From: an uncultured Prevotellaceae bacterium
Lineage (GTDB): Bacteria; Bacteroidota; Bacteroidia; Bacteroidales; Bacteroidaceae
Direction: 5' to 3'
Assembly (NCBI GenBank): GCA_902800435.1
Contig: CADCEQ010000008.1
Location: forward strand, 18,053 to 82,052
DNA: 64,000 nucleotides
This document shows, one piece after another, positions 14,642 through 23,306 of this stretch. The stretch's first letter is position 1. The number at the start of each line of letters is the position of its first letter. The notes beneath the pieces were generated by a model. It was not told the origin of the DNA. It was given only the letters and a program-made list of their open reading frames with translations, and did no database searches. The translations under genes were made by a program, and so were the position numbers.

Positions 14642-17032
14642 CTAATAATCTAATGTGAAGTCATAGCCTATCCATGACGTATCGACAGGTGGAGTCTCCG
14701 GTTTCTCTTGTTCCTCAGGCTTAACCTCCTTTGCCCAGTCATTGATACCATCGGCATCAGGCAGGACCTCGCTGGTTGCATTATCGCTAACATTTTGGAT
14801 GAGGTCAGACTGGGCATCTTGTTCTTTTCCTAACTTCATCGTCGCGTTATCAGGTCTTAAACTGTCAGCTTCTGCTACAGCGTCGTCATGTTTCTTTTGT
14901 TTGTCTTTTTGCCGTTTATCTTCTTTGTTGTAGGCATCATCAGCTTCTTTCGCCTTAGCCTTGGCCTTGTTGTGTTCGTCCATTTTCTTGTCATATTGAC
15001 GCTTTTCAGACAGGTAAGCATCTTCGTCAGACTTTACCTTATCTTGCAGATCCTTATATTCCTGCTGTTTCTTTTCCGCATTTTCAACAGACCTCTTTGC
15101 CTGATTGTATTCTGGTGTTGCAACAGCCAGTTCGTTTTGACCTTCTTTAAACAATCTGTCCTTCTCGGCAATTCTAGCTTTCTCTGCCTCAAATTCCTTC
15201 CACGCCTTGATATCAGCTTCGTTATTGGCCATGCTGATGTCGTTGGTGTACTTCTCTGTGGTAGCTTGGTACCTTGCTTCCAGTTCTTTAAGATGCTGTC
15301 TCTCCTCAGGAGTCACCCTGTTGGTTTCCATTTTGGCTTTTGCATCATCAACAGCTTTCTTTTTGGCTTTTAAGGTGTTATAATCGGGTTCGGCTGGCTT
15401 CGGGGTGTTCTCTAATTTCTGTTTCGAGGCATCGCTTTGAGCCTTCTTGTTGTCCATTTCTGTCCTTGACGGTTCCGGATGGTCGTTCAGGTTTTTGTGG
15501 GCATTGTTTTTCTCTCTTTCAAGTTTTGAAAGATGCTCTTTTTCTTTTTGGCTAACAGGAGGATTCTTTGCAATCTTATCATCAGCATCTTTCCATTTTC
15601 TATAGGCCTCACGTGCTTCTTTACGCTTTTCTACTGAAGGTACGTCTGCTTCGCTCCTGTATTTTGCTTTCCAGTTGTTACTGTTGGCAGAACCACTACC
15701 ACGGGTTGAACCTGTTCCAGTCATATTGCTGCTGTGTGTTTCAGGAACATCACCGCCATGTGGGTGGTTGCTGCTCACTGAAATGGTACCTCCATGAGGA
15801 GTGTTTGGTGTAGCTAAAGTTCCATCGGCATTGAGATGGCGGTTTTCGTCAGCTGCTCTTCCTGCTTTATCTAAATTGTCGTGGTACTGATTCCTGACTG
15901 AAGGCGGCATGTCGTCGCCCAAAGACCTTGCCGATCTATATACGTCAGCAATTTCAATTCTTTTAATTCCCTTGTTGAATAAATCAGAAGTAAAATCGGC
16001 AATTTTCTTTATGCCTCTGTTAATGGCAATATTATCGCCTCCTAATCCTACTGCTCCAGATACACCGCTGAATAGAGCCCCAATAATATCACCGCTCATC
16101 AGATTGATAGAACCGTCGAGTAAATCACAGATTGATGCTGCTTTGTTTAATACTTCGAGTGATTTTGCAAAGCCACCAGCAACCGAGAATACGGCACCTG
16201 CCATGTTGACTATATTCTGTATGCCGGCTAATCCGCCCGGTCCCAAAAACATTGCTTTGCCCCAGCTGGCATCAAGTCCTTGTCCAGGGTGTACTATTTT
16301 AAGTTCTCCTGGCCACCAGCAGCTAATTGTACTGCTTTGTGTTAGAGCTAATAATCCATTAGTCTTGACTTTAATCTGAGTGGGTTTCCAAAAGGGCTGC
16401 ACATAAGAAAAGAGGGGTACAGAACCTACGCATAGCCATGGCGTGAAAGTAAACACGCCGCCCTTAGCTGCCGTTGCCAAAGCCGTTGCCCAAATGACGT
16501 AAGGATTAAACGGGTTTTGACAAATAGTGAAGAGATTATAAGGAAATACGTTTGTGAATGCAAAATGGTCGTTAATGGTTAGCATTTGCCCTTTAATGCC
16601 AAGACTCCCTTCGACGTTTGCTTGTCTTGGCATAGGAGTTGCTTGTATTTTGCAGAAAGTCATTCCAAACGGACATTGAACAAGGCAGTTTTCAACACAT
16701 ATGGGGTCTTTAGTGAAGTTATGAAAAGATAGCCGAGCTGGTTTCCCGGTACCTTCACCACCACTAGTAGATCCTTCTTCTACTTCAAAAAAGGTATCCT
16801 TTAAAGCACCCTCAATCGGTTTCTTTAAATTGTCTTCTAAAAAATGATTGACTGTGTTAATACCACCACCGACTATTTGCTGGAATGCGCCAGGCTCTTT
16901 TCCAGTTTCTTCATCCTGGTTGAGGCCAAAGTATTCGTCTTGTGTAGGCGCATCGTCCTGAAGTTGAGAGTCAACATATTTCTCCCAACCATCGAAATAG
17001 GGGCTGTTAGCGGTATTGTCGATTTCGCCCAT
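14642..17032 (-). CDS. PAAR-like (DUF4280-type) spike-tip protein with long coiled-coil C-terminus; putative effector
   Basis: 796 aa. Residues about 105-250 look like a DUF4280/PAAR-like domain: 'ICVENCLVQCPFGMTFCKI', 'TINDHFAFTNVFPYNLFTICQNPFNPY', 'WLCVGSVPLFSY'. Such proteins cap VgrG. A glycine/alanine-rich hydrophobic stretch follows (about 260-345), which could insert in membranes. From about 470 to 750 the chain is highly charged and predicted coiled coil, ending 'WIGYDFTLDY'. I recognise no nuclease, deaminase or other toxin motif. It lies 22 nt downstream of vgrG, as expected for the tip protein. No small immunity-like gene is next to it; the following DNA is the repeat region. Lower G+C in this gene by eye than in tssC/tssH may point to separate acquisition. 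Confidence 0.75.
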   Translation of the reverse strand: MGEIDNTANSPYFDGWEKYVDSQLQDDAPTQDEYFGLNQDEETGKEPGAFQQIVGGGINTVNHFLEDNLKKPIEGALKDTFFEVEEGSTSGGEGTGKPARLSFHNFTKDPICVENCLVQCPFGMTFCKIQATPMPRQANVEGSLGIKGQMLTINDHFAFTNVFPYNLFTICQNPFNPYVIWATALATAAKGGVFTFTPWLCVGSVPLFSYVQPFWKPTQIKVKTNGLLALTQSSTISCWWPGELKIVHPGQGLDASWGKAMFLGPGGLAGIQNIVNMAGAVFSVAGGFAKSLEVLNKAASICDLLDGSINLMSGDIIGALFSGVSGAVGLGGDNIAINRGIKKIADFTSDLFNKGIKRIEIADVYRSARSLGDDMPPSVRNQYHDNLDKAGRAADENRHLNADGTLATPNTPHGGTISVSSNHPHGGDVPETHSSNMTGTGSTRGSGSANSNNWKAKYRSEADVPSVEKRKEAREAYRKWKDADDKIAKNPPVSQKEKEHLSKLEREKNNAHKNLNDHPEPSRTEMDNKKAQSDASKQKLENTPKPAEPDYNTLKAKKKAVDDAKAKMETNRVTPEERQHLKELEARYQATTEKYTNDISMANNEADIKAWKEFEAEKARIAEKDRLFKEGQNELAVATPEYNQAKRSVENAEKKQQEYKDLQDKVKSDEDAYLSEKRQYDKKMDEHNKAKAKAKEADDAYNKEDKRQKDKQKKHDDAVAEADSLRPDNATMKLGKEQDAQSDLIQNVSDNATSEVLPDADGINDWAKEVKPEEQEKPETPPVDTSWIGYDFTLDY

Positions 17033-17054
17033 GATTCCTTGTGTCTTCTAGTTC

Positions 17055-19163
17055 TTAGTTCATGTTAATGGTGATGGCTGAAAGGTCCATCTGGCCCCAT
17101 GCGGTAATCGACATCTTTCCTGATGCTGCAACGACCATTGACTGTGCTGCATTTATGCTGATGGTACCTGTGCTGCGCATGTGTACATCGCCTGGTTTGC
17201 TTTCATAGATGCCGACGGCTCCGTCTTGATACATGTATTTAAGCTGGTTCTGTACGACGAGGTCCATGTCTTTGCACTTATATTTCGTTTTGTTCTGAGC
17301 TTCAATCGTGACGTTGCCCTCGCTGATAGTCTCCTCATACAAAGCTCCGCCGCCTCCTTCTGGTGGTTCAGGCGCTTCTGCTTCTCCGGGTGAGGTAATG
17401 GGTGGTGGCGCAGGGACAGAAGTGCCAACAGTGGTGTGCATCTTCGAACCGACGCTGACATCCATGTTCGTGCCCGCCTTGATTTTGACTTCTTTGCCTG
17501 CCGTCAGTGTGATATCGCTTCCAGCTTGCAGTTCAATGTTGCCCGACGCCTGCAGCTTGATTTTCTTGCCGTCGGTCGAGAACGTAAGCGAATAGTTGTT
17601 CTTTTTGTTATCGTAAATATGGATAAACCCGCCCTTGCCTTTGTCGTGGAACTCGATGGTATGTCCGTTCTTCGTTCGGATGGCCTTCACCTCGTTCTCA
17701 CCAGGTAGCCACAGTTCGTCGGGCGAATCAACTCCGTTATAATAGGAACCGATAATGTATGGCCGTTCACCATTGTCGTTCTCAAAACCCACTATCACCT
17801 CTTCGCCAATCTCAGGAATGAAGCTGAATCCCTTGTCTTTGCCCCCATAAGGCTGTGCGATGCGCAGCCAAGGCGTCATCATGCTCTCATCCTGCTTTTT
17901 TTGCCAGTCGAACTGCACGCGTATTCGTCCGAGAGTCTCAGGGTCTTCGTTTTCCATAACGACAGCTCGGCTGGGCATACATTTAGGGAAGGTGTTGGGA
18001 TTGTAGGTGGGAGGATAGTCGCAATTGGAGGGAATACCCTTAAATGTGTTCATGTAGTGCTCCTCGACATCGAACTCATGGATGAGTTCGGTGATGAGGA
18101 TTTCGTCCTGCTGCACGTCGCTCTTGCCGTTGTCGGAAGGGCTCGCTATGTAGTTGTCCTTGATGACGAGCTTACTGCCGAGTTTGAGGTTGGAGCAGTA
18201 GGTGATACCAGTATATTCCAGCATTTGGGCGCGGTTGCTGCGTGCCTGTGACTTGGCTGCGATGTCGAGCATCTTCTCCCGGCTGTCCTCGCCGGCTATA
18301 CCGCCCATGTTGAGCTGCTCGAGGGTGGGCTTGACAAAGTTGCTGAGAGAAGCCTCGTAGACACTGTTGTTAAGCGTGTTCATCTCCTTTTCTGATTCTT
18401 CCTTGCCCTCCTTGACGGTGCTGTCAAAGGCGTGATAAGAACTTGCCACCTGTTTGAAGTCCACATGGCGCATCTTCATCTTCACGCTGTATTCGGGCAC
18501 GTCCTTGCTGGGATAGCCTAAGACGACAGGCTCTGGTTCGCCAATCTGCCCAAAAAGCAGGAAGGTGCCGTCGTTGAAGAACCACTCGCCGTAGCGGCGT
18601 GCCAGCCGCTTGAGGAAGTCGTAGTTGGTTTCATTGTATTGAACGGTGTACTCTATCACGTCACTATATCGCTCGATAACCATTAAATTGAGATTGGGAA
18701 CACCGTCGAGCACGTCCTGCACGATGTCCGAGAGGGTCTTGTTCTCATAGGACTTGCAATTGGGATGGTCCTGCAAGAGGGCATCCCAGGTCTTTGCCTC
18801 GACATGAACCACGTACTGGCTGCTGTCGCGGGTAGCGGAGGTTCCAGTGACAAGCCCGTCGAATTCTAGGTCGGCAATTTGGGCGCCTTGTGCCCACTTG
18901 GCTATTTCCGTCTCGATGGAGTCGGTCTGTAGGTTGAGTGTGACAGGCTTACCGATGATATCGGCACATACGGTGAACTGCGGTTCGCTGATGTCCTCCT
19001 CTGGATTTTTGACGAGGTCGAAGGTCAGCACATTAGGCTCGTCAAGCCGCTGCACGAGCTTGAAGTTGTTCAAGTTGTACTGGGCACCGCTGAGTTCTAT
19101 CTTGAATTTTTTCGACTGTGTGCCGTCGATGCTGAGCGTGATGTTTTTTACGGATATTGACAT
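17055..19163 (-). CDS. vgrG: Spike protein VgrG (TssI)
   Basis: 702 aa. The N-terminal 370 residues have the gp27-like fold seen in VgrG: 'QYNLNNFKLVQRLDEPN', and 'TVQYNETNYDFLKRLARRYGEWFF', the canonical 'ES-D-F-x-R-L-x-x-x-G' type motif. Then comes the gp5 OB domain (about 395-470: 'GRIRVQFDWQ', 'WLRIAQPYGG', 'FIPEIGEEVIVGFENDN') and a beta-helix of repeated strands to the end ('ASGNIELQAGSDITLTAG'). The C-terminus holds a proline/glycine-rich loop (about 575-600) but no fused enzyme. It pierces the target and carries the PAAR-like tip encoded downstream. Confidence 0.93.
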   Translation of the reverse strand: MSISVKNITLSIDGTQSKKFKIELSGAQYNLNNFKLVQRLDEPNVLTFDLVKNPEEDISEPQFTVCADIIGKPVTLNLQTDSIETEIAKWAQGAQIADLEFDGLVTGTSATRDSSQYVVHVEAKTWDALLQDHPNCKSYENKTLSDIVQDVLDGVPNLNLMVIERYSDVIEYTVQYNETNYDFLKRLARRYGEWFFNDGTFLLFGQIGEPEPVVLGYPSKDVPEYSVKMKMRHVDFKQVASSYHAFDSTVKEGKEESEKEMNTLNNSVYEASLSNFVKPTLEQLNMGGIAGEDSREKMLDIAAKSQARSNRAQMLEYTGITYCSNLKLGSKLVIKDNYIASPSDNGKSDVQQDEILITELIHEFDVEEHYMNTFKGIPSNCDYPPTYNPNTFPKCMPSRAVVMENEDPETLGRIRVQFDWQKKQDESMMTPWLRIAQPYGGKDKGFSFIPEIGEEVIVGFENDNGERPYIIGSYYNGVDSPDELWLPGENEVKAIRTKNGHTIEFHDKGKGGFIHIYDNKKNNYSLTFSTDGKKIKLQASGNIELQAGSDITLTAGKEVKIKAGTNMDVSVGSKMHTTVGTSVPAPPPITSPGEAEAPEPPEGGGGALYEETISEGNVTIEAQNKTKYKCKDMDLVVQNQLKYMYQDGAVGIYESKPGDVHMRSTGTISINAAQSMVVAASGKMSITAWGQMDLSAITINMN

Positions 19164-19198
19164 AGGGCTATCACTTCACTTTTCACTTTTCACTTCTT

Positions 19199-20818
19199 TC
19201 AGCTCCACTCGTTGTTGAACTCAGCAATGTCGTTAGAGCCTACCTGTATGATTTCTGCCGCAATGGTCACCTCAGTATACATCAGCTTACTGTCCTTGTC
19301 GTTGAAGTAGTCCTGAAGTTTGACGCAGTAGGCATTCTCAAATGATACGGTCTTGTAGAGGCGCTTATTGTTGCTTGAATAGACGACAAATTTGAAGAAT
19401 CCCGACTCGACTTCAGTCTTGCTGAACATCCATTTATAGAAGAACACGTTATCGTCGCTCAGTGACGGGGTCTTGAATGTGATGTTCCCTCCGCGTGGCC
19501 TTGACGACGGCTTGCCTGTACTATCTTGAGTCTGCAGGAATTCGTAGCTGCACTCTACAACGGCGTACTTCTGTCCGCCCACTTTCACGTAACCGTAGAA
19601 CGGGAAGTCTTCGTCGCTCTCGGCAGGTCCGCCACCAATAGCTGGTGTCCCTCTTGAGACCATCTCGCTGATGGAAGATTCTAACGTTTCTGGAATCTTA
19701 GGCTTCAACCCCGAAGAGATGTCGTTCCCCCAGGTGCCTATCGAGGCTACAGCCTCTGAGGGATTGCTGACGAGATTGCTGATCGCTTCCTTGCCTTTTG
19801 CCTTCAAACCGTTGAGTTTGTCCTTGGCGGCATCCTTCAGCTCGTTGAGGGCATCCTTAGCCTTCTCCTTGGCCTCATCAAGTATCTCTTTAACTTTCTC
19901 CTTTCCTTTTTCAACAGCCTCCTTTATCTTCTCCTTTCCTTCCTCTATGAGTTCCTTTCCTTTTTCTTTCAGTTTGTCGGCTTCCTCCTTGAGCTGATTC
20001 AACTTCTCCTTGGCTTCGTCTTTCAGTTCGTTGAGCTTTTCCTTAGCCTGGTCCTTCAGTTTGTTGAGTTCCTCTTTAGCTTCGTTCTTCAGGTCGTTAA
20101 GCTCCTCTTTAGCTTCGTCCTTCAGGTCGTTCAGGTCATCCTTGACGTTGTCAATGGCCTGCTTGCCTTCCTCTATGATGTTGTCAATCTCCTTCTCAGC
20201 CTCATTGATAGCATCATTGACCATCTTTTCGGCCTCGTCGTAGACTTCCTTGCCTGTTTCCTCTAAATCATTGGCAATCTGCTTTGCCTCCTTCTCGGCC
20301 TCATTGCCTAACTTCTCGGCCTCACCCTTGAAATCGTCAAAGGCACCCTCGATGTCGGGCGTGACTTCGCTTACGACATCGTCTATCTGTTTCATGCCGT
20401 TCTTGATGCCCTCCTGAAGCATCTTGTCAGCTCCGGCAGCGGCGTTCTTGGCCATCTCCTCAAGACCGGAGACGGTATCGCCGATTTTCGACTTAGCCCC
20501 GTCAATGGCGTTGCCAGCCTTTTTGCCGCCTTCTTTGGCCATGTCGAGTGCAGCCTTTTCCAGCTTGCCGCCCTCTTTCTTGGCTTCCTTGACGCCGGCT
20601 TCAACCTTCTTTTCCAGATCATTCGTAGCCTTGGAAACTTGGCTGCCTACTTCCTTCGTCGCATTAGAGACGGCGTTGTCCAATTTCGTCTTTGTCTCGG
20701 CGACGGCACTGTCAATCTTGGCTGCCGCCCCCTTAGCTTGCTTTACACCCTCGCCGGCCACCTTTCCTGCTGCATTAGCGGCATTATCGACGATTGACTC
20801 GAACTCTGGAAATTTCAT
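19199..20818 (-). CDS. Hcp/TssD-domain protein with about 400-residue amphipathic-helix extension
   Basis: 539 aa. The C-terminal 137 residues (403-539) are a TssD-type Hcp: 'YGYVKVGGQKYAVVECSYEF', 'PSSRPRGGNITFKT', ending 'FNNEWS', parallel to the 135-aa Hcp gene upstream. The first 355 residues are almost only A, K, E, D, L, N with regular 11-residue repeats; the clearest run is LNDLKDEAKEE (229), LNDLKNEAKEE (240), LNKLKDQAKEK (251), LNELKDEAKEK (262). Eleven-mers give long amphipathic helices as in LEA or apolipoprotein-type proteins. A fused helical cargo on a tube protein suggests an 'evolved Hcp' effector or a scaffold (inference). Lysine density also makes it a possible Ubl substrate. 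Confidence 0.85.
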   Translation of the reverse strand: MKFPEFESIVDNAANAAGKVAGEGVKQAKGAAAKIDSAVAETKTKLDNAVSNATKEVGSQVSKATNDLEKKVEAGVKEAKKEGGKLEKAALDMAKEGGKKAGNAIDGAKSKIGDTVSGLEEMAKNAAAGADKMLQEGIKNGMKQIDDVVSEVTPDIEGAFDDFKGEAEKLGNEAEKEAKQIANDLEETGKEVYDEAEKMVNDAINEAEKEIDNIIEEGKQAIDNVKDDLNDLKDEAKEELNDLKNEAKEELNKLKDQAKEKLNELKDEAKEKLNQLKEEADKLKEKGKELIEEGKEKIKEAVEKGKEKVKEILDEAKEKAKDALNELKDAAKDKLNGLKAKGKEAISNLVSNPSEAVASIGTWGNDISSGLKPKIPETLESSISEMVSRGTPAIGGGPAESDEDFPFYGYVKVGGQKYAVVECSYEFLQTQDSTGKPSSRPRGGNITFKTPSLSDDNVFFYKWMFSKTEVESGFFKFVVYSSNNKRLYKTVSFENAYCVKLQDYFNDKDSKLMYTEVTIAAEIIQVGSNDIAEFNNEWS

Positions 20819-20857
20819 GTCTCTTTAAAGGTTTTAGGTTATTTGTTAAATTGTAAA

Positions 20858-20890
20858 AGGTTTGAGGCTTGGCGTTCAAGCCTCAAACCT
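20858..20890 (-). terminator. Intrinsic-terminator-like hairpin between hcp and the extended hcp gene
   Basis: A 14-bp perfect stem (20858-20871 with 20877-20890) and a 5-nt loop. Read on the minus strand, the stem AGGTTTGAGGCTTG is completed by CAAGCCTCAAACCT and then TTTT. It stands directly after the hcp stop, so it may limit transcription into the downstream 20 kb, giving excess Hcp. The T run is short. Confidence 0.65.
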
Positions 20891-20902
20891 GGGAATTGGA
20901 AA

Positions 20903-21310
20903 TTAGTTGTCAATTGTCCAGCGGTTGTTGTGAACAGCGTTGCCGATAGCAATCTCCTTGGCAGAGATGGTGAACTCCTCGAACTGCTGTACCTCGTTCT
21001 TGTTGTCATAGGTCTCGGCATATTCCACCATGTAGCCCTCCTTAAAGTCGAGGTGCTTCATTTCGCCACCCTGGCGGTTGGGCCAGGAAATGGTGCCGCT
21101 CTTCGACATGTAGGTGTCGCACATCCATTCGAGCAGGTCGGTGTTGCCGTCATCGTTTGACTTCACCTTGAAGTGAATCTTACCGCCACGTGTTGTACCA
21201 GTGGGCTGACCTTCTACGTCAGTCTGCTGGTTCAGTTCATAACGAACATACATAATCTCGCGCTCAGCGATGCCATCGGCATTGAGCGTAACAACTCTTT
21301 GTGCTGCCAT
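20903..21310 (-). CDS. tssD: Tube protein Hcp (TssD)
   Basis: 135 aa, the usual Hcp size in Bacteroidetes. Shows the Hcp strands 'REIMYVRYELNQQTD' and 'TTRGGKIHFKVKS', the exposed loop 'DLLEWMCDTYMSKSG', and the end 'NAVHNNRWTIDN'. Hcp rings stack to form the inner tube. It follows tssC by 53 nt. The terminator-like hairpin just after it probably separates highly expressed tube mRNA from the rest. Confidence 0.9.
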   Translation of the reverse strand: MAAQRVVTLNADGIAEREIMYVRYELNQQTDVEGQPTGTTRGGKIHFKVKSNDDGNTDLLEWMCDTYMSKSGTISWPNRQGGEMKHLDFKEGYMVEYAETYDNKNEVQQFEEFTISAKEIAIGNAVHNNRWTIDN

Positions 21311-21363
21311 AATTGTTTTTGTTTTAAGGGGTTAATAATAACTTTAATAAAATGTTGTCTGAC

Positions 21364-22746
21364 TTACTGCACATTCTGATCCCACTCGACACCAGCAGTA
21401 CCGTTGTGGCCGGTCAGTTCGATAAAGAAGTTCTTTGCGGCAAAGAATGGCTTCAGTTCGACCTCAATCTTGATGTCCTTTGTCTTAGGATCCTGATTGA
21501 TGCTCTTCAGGTTGTAGTTCTCGATGAGCTTGCCGGGACCCTTGTAGTCGCTCAAGAAGTCGTGGACAGCCTGCTGCAGTTCAGCCTTGACGCTGGAATT
21601 CCAGTTGATGAAAGCTTCATCGTTGAAGAAGTTCTGGAACACCTTACCAATCCAGTCAAACGTGCGGACGATGGGGTACTCCTGCAGTCCAAGTGTGGCA
21701 CCGTTGTAGAGCGAACGGTTTGAGAAGGCCATTGTACGTCCCTCTTCCTCGACCATAGGAATGACGCCCTGATCAATAAGCGCAGCAATCTCTGACTTGC
21801 GCAGGTCGAGGCGCGAACCTTTAACGTTGCTGAGCGTGCCGTACTTCTTACCTGCGCAGCCCTGAGCAATGACGGTCTCTTCGGTGTTGGTCATGCGGCC
21901 GGCGAGGGCTGCAGAACCGGGGATGTAGAGGTCGTCGTCCTCATCGGCTAACTCTGACTTTTTGCGGCCTAACAAGTAGTTACAGGTCATTACTATATTG
22001 GCCATTTTAGCTTCCTGACCCATCATGTTAGCATCGTCAAGTTCCTCTTTCAGCATCTCGAAGTTCATTGAGTCCTTGAAGTCGGTCAGCATGATGACTT
22101 TGTTGCGGTAGGCGGTGTCGGCCCACATGCGGATGGTGTTGGCGTCGCCCAGATAGCCGGGCACGATAAGCAGAGAGTAGTTGTTCTTCAGACTCAGACG
22201 GTCGTAGTAGCGCTCCAGCTCGTCGCGGATGGCTAATGTGTCCTCAGAGTCGTGATACTCCAGTTCCTCCTTGTTGACATTCATCAGCGTCAGGCAGTCA
22301 ATCTTTCCCTGCCCGGCGTTGGCGAAGAAGGAGTCAAGTGAACGGTATGTCACCTCCAGTTTCTTAATCTCGTCATGGATACTGAACAGGTTGTTCTTCA
22401 GGTTGGTCTCAGCTTTGTCGCGCTTGGCAGTACACTGCTCAATGATTGCCATTGGGTCGGTGCCACCTTCGCTGAGGATGCTTACCCACAGTTCCAGTTC
22501 GTTCTTCAGTTTCTTGCGTGCATCCTTGTAGGCGGAGTCAGAGAGGAAGATGTTCTTCACGGCCTTACGGCGCGGGTCCATGTTCTCAACACCCTTGATG
22601 AGGCCTTTCACCATCTGGAAACCACCGAACTTGTTCAGTCCGTCGAGGCTCTGTTGCAAGAGCGCCGCAGGGTTTTCAACCTTTTCTCTTTCGCGGAGTT
22701 CTACAGGCTGGCCTTCTTCTTGTTTTTTCAGTTCTTCTGCTGCCAT
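21364..22746 (-). CDS. tssC: Contractile sheath large subunit TssC (VipB)
   Basis: 460 aa, as expected for TssC. Recognisable parts: 'FFANAGQGKIDCLTLMN', 'YSLLIVPGYLGDANTIRMWADTAYRNKVIMLTDFKD', 'NIVMTCNYLLGRK', and the C-terminal half with 'QEYPIVRTFDWIGKVFQNFFND', 'DFLSDYKGPGKLI' and 'VELKPFFAAKNFFIELTGH'. TssC pairs with TssB to build the sheath that is disassembled by ClpV. It lies 62 nt downstream of tssB. The gap contains the repeated hexamer TTTCAC (minus: GTGAAA), a spacer type also found before vgrG. Confidence 0.93.
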   Translation of the reverse strand: MAAEELKKQEEGQPVELREREKVENPAALLQQSLDGLNKFGGFQMVKGLIKGVENMDPRRKAVKNIFLSDSAYKDARKKLKNELELWVSILSEGGTDPMAIIEQCTAKRDKAETNLKNNLFSIHDEIKKLEVTYRSLDSFFANAGQGKIDCLTLMNVNKEELEYHDSEDTLAIRDELERYYDRLSLKNNYSLLIVPGYLGDANTIRMWADTAYRNKVIMLTDFKDSMNFEMLKEELDDANMMGQEAKMANIVMTCNYLLGRKKSELADEDDDLYIPGSAALAGRMTNTEETVIAQGCAGKKYGTLSNVKGSRLDLRKSEIAALIDQGVIPMVEEEGRTMAFSNRSLYNGATLGLQEYPIVRTFDWIGKVFQNFFNDEAFINWNSSVKAELQQAVHDFLSDYKGPGKLIENYNLKSINQDPKTKDIKIEVELKPFFAAKNFFIELTGHNGTAGVEWDQNVQ

Positions 22747-22808
22747 AGTTTTCTATTTTTAATAGTTTTCACTTTTCACTTTTCACATTTCACTTCTCAC
22801 TTCTTCCG

Positions 22809-23264
22809 TTACTCAGCCTCTTCCAGTTCAGCCAGCAGGGCCTTGAGGGCGTCTTTCAGATTGCCGCGAGCAGCCTCGTCCTTCAAAGCGTTGCGCAGGC
22901 TCTTGTTCTTCTCGAGCTGGCGGATAACTGAGTTGTAGGCATCAATCTTATCCTTAGCTGCACCTAAGAGTGCGCTCTGGTCGATGAGCTGTTCGTCCTC
23001 AAAGTCCTTAATCGACTTGAAATCGAAGTCCTCGTAGACTGCGCCACCTTCCTCGTTCTCCAATGCTATGCCTTTCTTGCTTGGCTGGAAGTGCTCGAAC
23101 GCGTCCTTCATACTCTTTGCCTTAAAGCCCTCGCGTTCTTCATCGCTTTGGGGGGCTTCGTCGGTAAACTGGTCGGCATACAGGGCCCGGTTTTGTGGGA
23201 ACTCAATGATACCGTCTTGTGCTTCTACATCAAGCACCTTACTAATTACAGTTTTTCTTGCCAT
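22809..23264 (-). CDS. tssB: Contractile sheath small subunit TssB (VipA)
   Basis: 151 aa. Contains 'IEFPQNRALYADQFTDEAPQ' near the start, then 'DFDFKSIKDFEDEQLIDQSALL', the helix preceding the sheath core, and a C-terminal charged helical end 'RGNLKDALKALLAELEEAE'. Size, place before tssC and the pattern 'F-x-S-x-x-D-F-x-x-x-x-L' support TssB. The N-terminal helix of TssB is the ClpV-binding site in other systems; whether it is kept here cannot be told by eye. Confidence 0.9.
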   Translation of the reverse strand: MARKTVISKVLDVEAQDGIIEFPQNRALYADQFTDEAPQSDEEREGFKAKSMKDAFEHFQPSKKGIALENEEGGAVYEDFDFKSIKDFEDEQLIDQSALLGAAKDKIDAYNSVIRQLEKNKSLRNALKDEAARGNLKDALKALLAELEEAE

Positions 23265-23306
23265 AATACTTTAGTTTTAGTTTAATATAATAATGTGTAT
23301 TTGTCG

